Assembly (NCBI GenBank): GCA_050744325.1
Contig: JBOGHK010000015.1
Span: forward strand, 1-64,000
Direction: 5' to 3'
Origin: DASXTK01 sp050744325
Lineage (GTDB): Bacteria > Actinomycetota > Acidimicrobiia > Acidimicrobiales > VFJN01
Length of the DNA: 64,000 nucleotides
Both the position numbers and the translations under genes were made by a program. Shown here piece by piece: positions 50,696-59,622 of this stretch (its first letter is position 1; each line of letters opens with the position of its first letter). The notes below the pieces were generated by a model. It was not told the origin of the DNA. It searched no databases and saw only the letters and a program-made list of their open reading frames with translations.

Positions 50696-53572
50696 ATGAC
50701 TCGCCGTGTCCATGTGGTGCCGCACACGCATTGGGACCGGGAGTGGTACCTGCCGTTCCAATCGTTCCGGCTCCGGCTGGTCGACGTGCTCGACGACCTG
50801 TTGCCGCGGATGCAGCGCGACCCCTCCTACGCTCGCTTCCTTCTCGACGGGCAGCTGGCGGTGGTCGACGACTACCTGGCGGTGCGGCCCGAAGCGGCCG
50901 AGACGCTGCGCGACCTGGTCGGCTGTGGCCGGATCGCGGTCGGGCCGTGGTACACGCTGCCGGACGAGTTCCTGGTCTCGGGTGAGACGCTGATCCGCGA
51001 CCTGCAGCATGGCCTGCGGACTGCCGCTCGCTATGGCGGTGCGATGACCGTCGGCTACCTGCCCGACATGTTCGGCCATGTCGCCCAGATGCCCCAGATC
51101 CTCCGCCAGTTCGGCCTCGACCAGGCGGTCGTCTGGCGTGGAGTGCCCAACGCCGTCGACCGCACCGGCTTCTGGTGGGAGGCGCCCGACGGCTCGACGG
51201 TACGGGCCGAGTACCTGCCCCAGGGCTACGGCAACGGCGCCGACCTTCCCGACGACGCCAAGGCGCTGGTCCGCCAGGTCGCCGAGTTCGACCAGCTGTG
51301 GTCCGGGGCTCTGGCCGACGGCCCGATCCTGTGGATGAACGGCACCGACCACCAAGCGCCGCAGTCGTGGTTGGGACGGGTGGTCGCCGAAGCCGACACC
51401 ATCCAGGACGACTACGAGATCGTCGTCGCGTCGTTGCCCGAGCACCTGGCGCTCGCCTCGGTCGAGGGCCTGCCGACCTGGCAGGGCGAGCTGCGGTCCG
51501 GCGCACGCGCCAACCTGCTGATGGGCGTCACCTCCAACCGGGTGGACGTACGGCAGGCCGCGGCCCGAGCGGAACGGGCGCTCGAACAGCTCGCCGAGCC
51601 GCTGGCGGCGCTGTACCTCCCGGACACCGGCTGGCCGGCCGCACTGCTGGACGAGGCATGGCTGGGTGTCGTACGCAACGCAGCCCACGACTCGGTGTGC
51701 GCCTGCTCGGTCGACGAGGTGGTCGACGCCGTCCTGCACCGCTACGCCGAGGCCACCCAGATCGCCGACGGCCTGACCGAGCGGGCACTACGCCAGCTAG
51801 GCGCACAGATCGCCCACGACGGGCCCGTGGTGGTGAACCCGTCGGCCCGTCACCGCGACGGGCTGGTCGAGCTGACCCTTCCCGGCGAGGCTGCGCCACC
51901 AGGCACCCAGCTGCTGCGGTCACGTCGGGCCGAGCGGATCCTTCTGGAGGGCCCGGTGGACCTGGTGGTCCCCGCCGCCGAGGAGGTCGGCTGGGACCGC
52001 TCGATCGACTCCTTCGCCCTCGAGGCCGACGACGGCACGGTGCTCGTGACCGGCGATCGAGATCGCGACCGCGGCGCGCTGATCACCCCTGGCGTGCGCG
52101 CCGCGCTGGCGGCCGTCGACCATCCTGGGCCGGTCCGCCTCCGGGTGCGGCGGCAGCCCATGGTGACCGTCCTCGCCCACGTCGCCGAGGTGCCCGGGTT
52201 CGGCTGGTCCGGTTGGACGCCCGACGCTGCGGCCGTAGACGCGGCCCGGCCGCCGACGACGACAGGCCCACCGGACGTCTCGGTCGGCACAGGCCCACCG
52301 GACGCCTCGGTCGGCACAGCGACCGCCCCACCAGCGTCGGTCGAGGCGGGCACGACCGTGCTGGACAACGGCCTGGTTTGCATCGAGGTCGATCCGGGCG
52401 ACGGCACGTTCAGCCTGAATGGCCAGGCCGGGCTGGGACGGCTGGTGGACGGCGGTGACTGCGGCGACACCTACAACTGGTGTCCACCCGCCGACGACCG
52501 ACTGGTCGACACGCCCGAGAGCGTCGAGGTCGTGGCCACCGAGACCGGGCCGCTGCGGGGACGGCTGCAGGTATCGGCCCGCTACCGCTGGCCCGAGCGC
52601 TGCGATCGGGCGGGATTCGGTCCACGAGCGGGCGCTGCGCCTGGATCGGCCTCGGCTGGGCAGTGGGCCCGGGTGGGCGAGGTCGTCCACACCGTGGTCA
52701 CCACGCTCGAACTGCGGGCCGGCGAGGGGTTCGTCCGGGTCGAGGTGCGAGTCGACAACCGCAGCCGCGACCATCGGCTGAGGGCCCACTTCCGGCTCCC
52801 TCATCCGGCAACGGCCTCGCGGGCGGAGTGCGCGTTCGCCGTCGTCGAGCGGGGGCTCGACGCCGAGGGCGGCCCGACCGAGGCGCCCCTGGCGACATAC
52901 CCGGCCCGGCGCTTCGTCCAGGCCGGTGACCTGACCGTGGTTCACGAGGGTGTGGCCGAATACGAGCTCCTCGCCGAGCCGGGTCCAGACGAGCCGGCCT
53001 CAACCGAGGTCACCGTCGCCGGACCGGCGCCAGCCGACCCGGGTCCGAGCCGACCGGCTCCGGCTGAGCTGGGACGTGAGGATCGGGCGGGGCCTCCGAC
53101 TGCGGGGGCCGGCGCAGCGAGTGAGCTGGCACTGACCGTGTTGCGGGCGTCCGGGATGTTGTCGCAGGGGCCGATGTTCACCCGACCGCTCCCGGCAGGG
53201 CCGCTGATCCCGCTGGAAGGATCCCAGCTCCAGAAGCCGATCACGTTCCGCTACGCGCTGGCCACCGGTGAGGTCGATCCGTTCGCGATGGCCGACACCG
53301 TGTTGGTGCCCCTCCTCGTGGCCGACGGCACGACCACCGGTCGGCTGCCGGCGTCGGGGACCCAGCTCACCATCGCGGGTGCGGAGGTCTCGGCCGTCCG
53401 GCGCGAGGGCGGCGGCCTGCGCGTGCGGGTGTTCAACCCCGGGCCCGCGCCCACAATCGTGACGGTTGCTGGGCGCCAAGGGTGGCTGGTCGACCTCCGC
53501 GGCCGACCCCTCGAGCCCTTCGACGAACGCTTCGAGCTACGCGCCTGGGGCATCGCCACCCTCGCCATCTGA
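50696..53572 (+). CDS. GH38 alpha-mannosidase-like glycosidase
   Basis: 958-aa GH38 enzyme. Zinc ligands are His12 and Asp14 (VVPHTHWDREW), the nucleophile Asp124 (YLPDMFGHVAQMP) and a His in RNAAHDSVCACSVDEV. The middle helical domain and C-terminal beta domains follow. Two Pro/Gly/Thr-rich linkers interrupt the beta part (about residues 516-550 and 772-808); the first contains two 27-base repeats. No signal peptide, so it probably trims internalised or cytoplasmic mannosyl (or mannosylglycerate-like) glycans. The ATG at 50696 gives the standard RVHVVPHTHWDREW start. It converges with the next glycosidase gene, 37 bases between stops. Confidence 0.9.
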   Translation: MTRRVHVVPHTHWDREWYLPFQSFRLRLVDVLDDLLPRMQRDPSYARFLLDGQLAVVDDYLAVRPEAAETLRDLVGCGRIAVGPWYTLPDEFLVSGETLIRDLQHGLRTAARYGGAMTVGYLPDMFGHVAQMPQILRQFGLDQAVVWRGVPNAVDRTGFWWEAPDGSTVRAEYLPQGYGNGADLPDDAKALVRQVAEFDQLWSGALADGPILWMNGTDHQAPQSWLGRVVAEADTIQDDYEIVVASLPEHLALASVEGLPTWQGELRSGARANLLMGVTSNRVDVRQAAARAERALEQLAEPLAALYLPDTGWPAALLDEAWLGVVRNAAHDSVCACSVDEVVDAVLHRYAEATQIADGLTERALRQLGAQIAHDGPVVVNPSARHRDGLVELTLPGEAAPPGTQLLRSRRAERILLEGPVDLVVPAAEEVGWDRSIDSFALEADDGTVLVTGDRDRDRGALITPGVRAALAAVDHPGPVRLRVRRQPMVTVLAHVAEVPGFGWSGWTPDAAAVDAARPPTTTGPPDVSVGTGPPDASVGTATAPPASVEAGTTVLDNGLVCIEVDPGDGTFSLNGQAGLGRLVDGGDCGDTYNWCPPADDRLVDTPESVEVVATETGPLRGRLQVSARYRWPERCDRAGFGPRAGAAPGSASAGQWARVGEVVHTVVTTLELRAGEGFVRVEVRVDNRSRDHRLRAHFRLPHPATASRAECAFAVVERGLDAEGGPTEAPLATYPARRFVQAGDLTVVHEGVAEYELLAEPGPDEPASTEVTVAGPAPADPGPSRPAPAELGREDRAGPPTAGAGAASELALTVLRASGMLSQGPMFTRPLPAGPLIPLEGSQLQKPITFRYALATGEVDPFAMADTVLVPLLVADGTTTGRLPASGTQLTIAGAEVSAVRREGGGLRVRVFNPGPAPTIVTVAGRQGWLVDLRGRPLEPFDERFELRAWGIATLAI

Positions 53573-53609
53573 CCAGCCAGGGATCCGGAGGCGACCGTGG
53601 TCACGAAGG

Positions 53610-55979
53610 TCAGCGGAGATCCCGGGGTGCCGGCGCCGACAGCAAGGCCTCGCCCGACCGATCAGCCGTCGACCACCCCGCGTCGAGCCCCGGCGCCGTC
53701 AAGCGAACGGGCTGGTGGTCACCCAGGTCGGGGTGTGGCCGCAGCTCCCAGAGCAACGCCGGTCGTTCGCCGTGCCAGCGCACCGCATACGACAGCAGCC
53801 CCGAGGCCGTCGGCGCGTCGTGCACCTCCCAGTTCCGACCGAGCCACGCATCCGGGAGCGCGGACGCCAGCGCCAGCCCGTCGCGGGTATCACGCACCAC
53901 CAGGTCACGGACGAGCGACAGGAAGTCCGCCGCTGCCCAACCATGGTGCCCGTCGCCCATGCAGCCCCCCGGCAGACGGGGATGGACCGCCTCGGGCCAG
54001 GTCCAGGTCGGGGTGGCCACCTCGGTCATCCACGCGAGCCGGTCGAGGCAGCGCCGGTCGCCGGCGGCCAGCTCCACCGCGGCCAGTTGCATGGTCAGGT
54101 AAGTGCCTAGGCCCGTATGGCTGATGCCCTGGTAGAAGGCCCGCCCGTCGGCCTGGCTGAAGCGGTCGCGGATCAGCTCGGTGGTCGCCTGGATGCGGGG
54201 GTCGTCCGCGGGGAGCAGGTCGAGGGGCCAGCACGCGACCAGTGACCCGATCACCCCCGGGTCGATCCGGCGTCGCGGCCCGGCCGGCACGACCGCGGTG
54301 CCGAGCCGCTTCGCGGTGTGGTCCAGGGACCGCTCGACGTCGGCCCACATCGCGGTCGCGAACCGCTCGGCGTCAGCAGCGGCGTCCAGCTGGTCGACGG
54401 CGGCCAGCAGCTCGGCACCGGCGCGTAGGCCGGCCACTGCCCAGAAGTCGTCCCAGTAGAAGTAGTCGAACGGGCCGAGGTGCTCGGCCGAGACCCCGGG
54501 AGGCAGCAGACCGACGAGCCGCTCGTCGCGCCGCCGCTTGGTGTGGCGCTTGCGCTCGATCCAGTGCACGCCCTTCGCGATCGGCCCCACCATTGCTTCG
54601 ACCTGGGCCCGGTCGCGGGTCAGGCGCCAATGGTTGGCCATCGTCCACAGCGCGGCGCCGTTGGCGTCCCACTCCTGGCGCTGGCTGAAGAAGAAGCCGT
54701 CCGAGCGCTGCCGACCCGGGTAGCTCGCCAGCACCCCCGCCACCTCGTCGTGGAAGCCGTAGCGGTCGAGGGCAGCAAGCATGTAGGCCGCGTCCCGGAA
54801 CCAGAAGCGGTGGTAGGTCGACGGGCCGGGTGTGATCTCGTCGCCGTCGAGCAGCAGCAGCATGAATCGCCGGTTGGCGTCGATCGCCTCGGTGAGCTGC
54901 GGGTCCGGTAAGTCGAGCTGCATGCCCTGCCGGCTCTGGGCCTGCCAGCCGCTGGCGACGTTGGCGGCGCTGGGAACCGCCTTGGGGAAGGCGGGCGCCT
55001 TGGCCACCCGACGGCGAGCGAGACCCCGGCGACGCGTGCGGCTCTCGGGGACCAGCGGCAGTGCGACGCGCAGCGTCGCCCCGTGGGCGAGCGGGTAGAC
55101 GAACGCGGCCTGGGCCAGCCCGGCGACGCAGCGGACCGAGCCTGGCCAGGCCTCGGTGGCCTTTCCGTCCATCACCACCGCCGCCGAGTCGCCGTCGTGG
55201 AACGTCGACGCCGCGAAGCGCGACGGCGGCTTCGGCAACAGCAGCGCGACCCGCCCGTCTACGGTGGCCGTCGTGTCGTCGTGGAGGCTGACCCGCTCGA
55301 TGACTGACAAGCCCTCGGGGTTGTAGGGACGGATCGCCAACGCGAGCGCGAACGGCAGCTTGGACCGGTTCTCGAGCTCGACCATGACGACCTCGTCGGT
55401 GCCTGCGGCGTCGCTGGTGGTCTCCTGGGACGAACGCCGGATCGCGTACACCCGCTGGATCGCGTCGCCGCCCGGGATGCGCAGCGCGGTCTCGACCACC
55501 GGCGTCGCGTCCACCAGGCGCTGCCGCACGGCGACTTCGCGGGCCGGGACGTGCCAGCGGTCCTCGGCCCCGATCCACCAGTCCAGCGACCAGCCGTCGA
55601 ACCACGGGGTGACCAGGCCGCGCGGGTCGACGATCGCCTCCCACGCCGAATCGAGGTTGCCGACCGCGGTCCAGTTGCGGTGGGTCATGTTGGTGAGGAA
55701 CGGCAGGTGGCCCCGCGGGACGAACGCCGAGGACGCCGGGTCGAGCTGGCGCTCGAGCCAGTAGGGCCACACCCAGTCGCTCCCGATCTGGGCGGCGGCC
55801 CGGGTGCGCAACGCCCGGAACACCGTGCGGGCGCCGACCGGGAGCAGCTCGTTGGGCAGCTCCACCTCGAACTGCTCGCCGAGGCGCTGGAACGTCGAGA
55901 GATGGCGAACGATGTCGTCGGTGATGCGTAGTCGAGACGCCGCGAAACGGAGCAGTGCGGCCTTGGGGCGACGGAGCAT
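53610..55979 (-). CDS. Large (alpha/alpha)6-type glycosidase-like protein
   Basis: 789-aa protein. Residues ~1-330 are beta-rich (WTAVGNLDSAWEAIVDPRGLVTPWFDGWSLDWWIG), and ~370-740 resemble a six-hairpin glycosidase: STYHRFWFRDAAYMLAALDRYG, SDGFFFSQRQEWDANGAALWTMANHW, PFDYFYWDDFWAVAGLRAGAEL, AFYQGISHTGLGTYLTMQLA and WPEAVHPRLPGGCMGDGHHGWAAADFLSLV. Candidate acids are the Asp in RFWFRDAAY and Glu/Asp in QEWDANG. The family resembles glucoamylase/amylo-alpha-1,6-glucosidase proteins, but exact activity is open. The start at 55979 excludes a long frame extension that overlaps gpsA. The GH38 partner suggests a shared glycan target. Confidence 0.75.
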   Translation of the reverse strand: MLRRPKAALLRFAASRLRITDDIVRHLSTFQRLGEQFEVELPNELLPVGARTVFRALRTRAAAQIGSDWVWPYWLERQLDPASSAFVPRGHLPFLTNMTHRNWTAVGNLDSAWEAIVDPRGLVTPWFDGWSLDWWIGAEDRWHVPAREVAVRQRLVDATPVVETALRIPGGDAIQRVYAIRRSSQETTSDAAGTDEVVMVELENRSKLPFALALAIRPYNPEGLSVIERVSLHDDTTATVDGRVALLLPKPPSRFAASTFHDGDSAAVVMDGKATEAWPGSVRCVAGLAQAAFVYPLAHGATLRVALPLVPESRTRRRGLARRRVAKAPAFPKAVPSAANVASGWQAQSRQGMQLDLPDPQLTEAIDANRRFMLLLLDGDEITPGPSTYHRFWFRDAAYMLAALDRYGFHDEVAGVLASYPGRQRSDGFFFSQRQEWDANGAALWTMANHWRLTRDRAQVEAMVGPIAKGVHWIERKRHTKRRRDERLVGLLPPGVSAEHLGPFDYFYWDDFWAVAGLRAGAELLAAVDQLDAAADAERFATAMWADVERSLDHTAKRLGTAVVPAGPRRRIDPGVIGSLVACWPLDLLPADDPRIQATTELIRDRFSQADGRAFYQGISHTGLGTYLTMQLAAVELAAGDRRCLDRLAWMTEVATPTWTWPEAVHPRLPGGCMGDGHHGWAAADFLSLVRDLVVRDTRDGLALASALPDAWLGRNWEVHDAPTASGLLSYAVRWHGERPALLWELRPHPDLGDHQPVRLTAPGLDAGWSTADRSGEALLSAPAPRDLR

Positions 55980-56132
55980 GAGCAACCCCAACCTAACCCT
56001 GTGGGCGCCGGGGCCGTTCTCGCTGGTACCACCGCAGCCGTCGTCCCTGCGCGGTCGCGCGCGGAGGGCCCAGGCTCGACGATCGAGTCGCATGGACTGC
56101 GCCGGACGGGCCGGCAGGTAGCGTGTCCGCCC

Positions 56133-57128
56133 ATGCCGATCCGCGTAGCCGTCGTGGGCGGCGGATCGTGGGGCACGACGGTGGCGGCCCTGGCCAGCCG
56201 CAACGTCCCGACGACGCTGTGGTGCCGGCGCCCCGAGCTGGCAGCGGCGATCACCGCCGACCGCTGCAACCGCGACTACCTCGGTGACTTCGTGCTCCCC
56301 GACGACCTCGTGGCCACCGCGTCCCTGGAGGAGGCGGTCGCGTCGGCCGACGTGCTGGTGATGGGGGTCCCGTCGCACGGGATGCGGGCCACGTTGCGCG
56401 AGCTCGCCCCGTATCTCCGGGCGTGGGTGCCGGTGGTGAGCCTGGCGAAGGGCCTGGAGCAGGGCACCCACCTGCGGATGACCGAGCTGATCACCGACGA
56501 GCTGCCCGGCCACCCCACCGGCGTGCTGACCGGCCCGAACCTGGCCAGGGAGATCCTGTCCGGCCACGCGGCCGCGTCGGTTGTGGCGTTCAGCGACAAC
56601 CATGTCGCCCACGAGCTGCAGCGGGTCTTCGCCGGCGAGCTGTTCCGCGTCTACACCAACGGCGACGTGGTCGGCTGCGAGATCGCCGGCGCGCTGAAGA
56701 ACGTGATCGCCATCGCGTCGGGGATGGCAGACGGGCTGGGCACGGGCGACAACACGCGGGCGGCCGTGATCACCCGCGGGCTGGCCGAGCTCTCCCGTCT
56801 CGGGACCGCGATGGGCGGGCAGCCGGCGACGTTCTTCGGGCTGGCTGGTATGGGCGACCTCGTGGCGACCTGCATCTCACGCCAGAGCCGCAACCGCTAC
56901 GTGGGCGAGCAGCTCGGGCTGGGGCGGAGCATCGACGAGGTGATCGCGGAGATGAAGATGGTCGCCGAGGGGGTCAAGACCTCCAAGGTGGTCGTCGAGC
57001 TGGCCGAACGCTACGAGGTCGAGATGCCGATCGCCGCCGAGGTGTTCGGGGTGATCTACCAGGGCCGCACAGCGGTCGACGCCTATCGTGGCCTGTTGCG
57101 CCGAGCGTCCGGCCCTGAGCTCGGCTGA
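56133..57128 (+). CDS. gpsA: NAD(P)-dependent glycerol-3-phosphate dehydrogenase
   Basis: 331-aa GpsA, which reduces dihydroxyacetone phosphate to sn-glycerol-3-phosphate for phospholipid synthesis. Motifs are VAVVGGGSWGTTVAALA, SLAKGLEQGT, GPNLAREI, the catalytic Lys in CEIAGALKNVIAIASG and FFGLAGMGDLVATC. A C-terminal motif EVFGVIYQGRTAVDAYRGLLRR closes it. ATG at 56133 opens the Rossmann fold directly; the frame reaching back to 56001 is extension only. Likely monocistronic, with a palindrome downstream (57198-57253). Confidence 0.93.
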   Translation: MPIRVAVVGGGSWGTTVAALASRNVPTTLWCRRPELAAAITADRCNRDYLGDFVLPDDLVATASLEEAVASADVLVMGVPSHGMRATLRELAPYLRAWVPVVSLAKGLEQGTHLRMTELITDELPGHPTGVLTGPNLAREILSGHAAASVVAFSDNHVAHELQRVFAGELFRVYTNGDVVGCEIAGALKNVIAIASGMADGLGTGDNTRAAVITRGLAELSRLGTAMGGQPATFFGLAGMGDLVATCISRQSRNRYVGEQLGLGRSIDEVIAEMKMVAEGVKTSKVVVELAERYEVEMPIAAEVFGVIYQGRTAVDAYRGLLRRASGPELG

Positions 57129-57197
57129 CCCTTGTGCCGAGGCCGGCTGTAGCGCCCGGCAGCGACTGTCGTTGGCGGCGCCCGGTGGCGGCAGCGG

Positions 57198-57253
57198 CCG
57201 TTCTGTGACCCGATGCGTCGCGCGATCGCGCGACATTCCTGGTCACAGAACGG
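57198..57253. repeat. Palindromic element between gpsA and cofC
   Basis: Thirteen-base arms CCGTTCTGTGACC (57198-57210) and its inverse (57241-57253) enclose an 18-base perfect palindrome GTCGCGCGATCGCGCGAC (57217-57234). It could end gpsA transcription, although no U-tract follows, or be a dispersed palindrome. Confidence 0.8.
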
Positions 57254-57290
57254 GATGGGGCGGGCACGAGCACCGTTAACCTGTGCCGCG

Positions 57291-57875
57291 ATGCCGTCCG
57301 CCGCAGTGGTCGTGCCGGTCAAGGCGTTCCGGGCGGCCAAGCTCCGCCTGGCGCCCGCGCTCGAACCCCCCGCCCGAGCGGCTCTGGCCCGCGGGATGGC
57401 CGACGTCGTCGTCGCCGCCGCGGCGCCCCTGCCCGTGGTCGTGGTGTGCGACGACGAGGATGTCCGGACCTGGGCCGACGCCGCCGGGGCCGATGTGGTC
57501 TGGTGCCCGGGCCGGGGGCTAAACGGCGCCGTGGCCGACGGCGTCGCGTGGCTCCGCCGGCACGAGGTCACGACGGCGATCGTCGCGCACGCCGACCTGC
57601 CGCTGGCGACGAGCCTGGCGTGGGTGGCGCGGTTCCCCGGGGTCACCCTGATCCCCGACCGGCGCCGCGACGGCACCAACGTGGCTGCTGTTCCTACCGA
57701 TGCCGGGTTCCAGTTCGCCTACGGACCCGGGTCGTTCGCCCGCCACCAGGCCGAGGCGGCCCGGCTGCTGCTGCCCGTGCGGGTCGTCCACGACGGTGCC
57801 TTGGGCTGGGATGTCGACGTGCCCGGCGACCTCGCCTGGCCCCGGCCGCAACCGCACCGTCAGGCGACGGCATGA
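57291..57875 (+). CDS. cofC: Phosphoenolpyruvate/2-phospho-L-lactate guanylyltransferase (CofC/FbiD)
   Basis: 194-aa nucleotidyltransferase of F420 biosynthesis. The fold is recognised by AVVVPVKAFRAAKLRLAPALEPPARAALARGM (nucleotide-binding Lys), VVVVCDDEDV, GADVVWCPGRGLNGAVADGVAWL, TAIVAHADLPLATSLAWV (metal-binding Asp) and TLIPDRRRDGTN and FQFAYGPGSFARHQAEA. In actinobacteria the enzyme (FbiD) usually takes phosphoenolpyruvate to give the guanylated precursor of dehydro-F420. The start at 57291 excludes the preceding palindrome. It overlaps the PIG-L gene by 4 bases. Confidence 0.92.
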   Translation: MPSAAVVVPVKAFRAAKLRLAPALEPPARAALARGMADVVVAAAAPLPVVVVCDDEDVRTWADAAGADVVWCPGRGLNGAVADGVAWLRRHEVTTAIVAHADLPLATSLAWVARFPGVTLIPDRRRDGTNVAAVPTDAGFQFAYGPGSFARHQAEAARLLLPVRVVHDGALGWDVDVPGDLAWPRPQPHRQATA

Positions 57876-58615
57876 GGCGACCCTCGGTCGACCTCCCCAT
57901 GCCCGGCCAGGCGCTCGCCGTCGGCGCGCATCCCGACGACGTCGACTTCCACTGCAGCGCAACCCTGGCCAAGTGGGCCGAGAGGGGTTGTGTGGTGCAC
58001 TACCTGGTCTGCACCGACGGAGCCAAGGGCACCTGGGATCCGGATGCCGACCTCGCCGAGCTGGTCGCCGTCCGTCAGATCGAGCAGCGTGCCGCGGCCA
58101 AGGCGTTGGGGGCCACGGGCGAGGTGGTGTTCCTGGGCTGGCCCGACGGCGAGCTGGAGGACGGCCTTCGTCAGCGGTGGCAGATCAGCTACTGGATCCG
58201 CCGGCTGAGGCCCGACGTCGTGCTGGGCCATGACCCGTGGAAGCGCTACCGGCTCCATCCCGACCATCGCCACGCCGGGTCCCTGACCGTCGACGGGATC
58301 GTCGCGGCCCGCGACCCGCACTTCTTCCCCGAGCACGGCCTCGCCCACCACCGGCCCGCCGCGCTCCTGCTGTTCGAGGCCGAGGACGCCGACCACGTCG
58401 AGGTCGTCGACCAGTCCCACCTGGCCCGCAAGCTCGACGCGCTCGAGGCGCACCGCAGCCAGTTGCGGTCGACGATGTTCGTGGAGGAAGGCACGGCCGA
58501 CGGCGCCGGGCAGCTCGAGGCGTTCCGCGCCCGGGTGCGCGATCGGGCCGCCGAGCACGGCGCGTCGGTCGGTGCCCCTTGGGGGGAGGCGTTCAAGCTC
58601 CTCGACGACCTCTGA
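57872..58615 (+). CDS. PIG-L/LmbE family deacetylase
   Basis: 247-aa zinc hydrolase: first motif GAHPDDVDFHCSATLAKWAERG, then LVCTDGAKG and the second zinc motif RLHPDHRHAG. It is a de-N-acetylase-like enzyme; with VDF following HPDD it differs from both MshB and Mca and belongs to the group close to BshB-like or uncharacterised proteins. Its ATG overlaps the cofC stop (ATGA), so the two are co-translated; this pairing is frequent in actinobacteria and its reason is not known. Cytoplasmic, no signal peptide. Confidence 0.88.
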   Translation: MRRPSVDLPMPGQALAVGAHPDDVDFHCSATLAKWAERGCVVHYLVCTDGAKGTWDPDADLAELVAVRQIEQRAAAKALGATGEVVFLGWPDGELEDGLRQRWQISYWIRRLRPDVVLGHDPWKRYRLHPDHRHAGSLTVDGIVAARDPHFFPEHGLAHHRPAALLLFEAEDADHVEVVDQSHLARKLDALEAHRSQLRSTMFVEEGTADGAGQLEAFRARVRDRAAEHGASVGAPWGEAFKLLDDL

Positions 58616-58644
58616 TTCCGGCCAGTTCCCGGCCAGAAGGACGT

Positions 58645-59622
58645 TCACCCGAGGGTCGTGAGGTCGACGTTGCCGCCGCACACGAGCACCCCGACCCGCT
58701 CACCCGCCTCGGGGATATAGGCCTTGTCCAGCATGGCCGCCCAGGCCGCGGCCCCACCGGGCTCAGCGGCGACGCGGAACCGGGCCCATAGGTCGCGCTG
58801 TGCCCGAGCGATGGCGTCGTCGGGCACCAGCACCGACTGGTCCACGTGGTGCCGCGCCACCGCGAACGGCACTGCGCCGACGCTGCTCGCACCCAGCGAA
58901 TCGGCAGCCAGGCCAGATACCTCGACCTCGACCGGCTGATCCGCGGCGAGGGCCGCATGCAACGCGGGGATGCGTTCCGGCTCCACGCCGACCACCCGCA
59001 CCCGGCCGGCGAACCAGGCCGCGATCCCACCGATCAGCCCGGCGCCGCCGACCGCCACCAGCACCGTGTCGAGCGCGCCGTCGAGTTGCCGCTCCAGCTC
59101 GCGGCCACAGGTGCCCTGGCCAGCGACCACGTCGGGATCGTCGTACGCATGGCCAAGCAGCGCCCCGGTCTCTGCGGCCAGGTCGTAGCTCGTGGCCAGC
59201 GCGTCGGCGTAGACCCCGGGAACGACGACCACCTCGGCGCCGAGGTCGGCCAGCCGGCTGCGCTTCACGGGCGAGGTCACTGCAGGCACCACGATCGTGG
59301 CCCGAACTCCAAGCTCGCGGGCGACATAGGCGTACGCCGCCCCGGCATTGCCACCGGACGCCGCCACCACACCCGCCGGGGGCAGGTCGCCGTCCTGGGC
59401 GAGCATCCAGTTGAACACCCCGCGCGGCTTGAACGACCCCGTGTGCTGCAACAGCTCGAGCTTGAGGGTTACCGGAGAGGGCAAGCGGCCCTGGTCGTCG
59501 CCCACGTCGAGCACCGGCGTCGCTCGCACGCGCCCGGCGATCCGGTCGGCAGCCCGCTCGACGTCGGCGGGGCCCACCGGTGGATCCGTGGCCCTGCCCG
59601 TGCCTGTCCCTGCGCCAGCCAT
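58645..59622 (-). CDS. PLP-dependent threonine/serine dehydratase-like enzyme
   Basis: 325-aa fold-type II PLP enzyme. The PLP Lys lies in LQHTGSFKPRGVFNWML, the Asn/Gly phosphate loop in AASGGNAGAAYAYVARELG, and the second Gly loop in VAVGGAGLIGGIAAWFAG (the usual run of four Gly is interrupted by Ala). There is no C-terminal ACT regulatory domain, so a catabolic threonine/serine deaminase (TdcB-like) rather than biosynthetic IlvA. Its ATG overlaps the YqgE stop by one base, making translation coupled. Confidence 0.85.
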   Translation of the reverse strand: MAGAGTGTGRATDPPVGPADVERAADRIAGRVRATPVLDVGDDQGRLPSPVTLKLELLQHTGSFKPRGVFNWMLAQDGDLPPAGVVAASGGNAGAAYAYVARELGVRATIVVPAVTSPVKRSRLADLGAEVVVVPGVYADALATSYDLAAETGALLGHAYDDPDVVAGQGTCGRELERQLDGALDTVLVAVGGAGLIGGIAAWFAGRVRVVGVEPERIPALHAALAADQPVEVEVSGLAADSLGASSVGAVPFAVARHHVDQSVLVPDDAIARAQRDLWARFRVAAEPGGAAAWAAMLDKAYIPEAGERVGVLVCGGNVDLTTLG

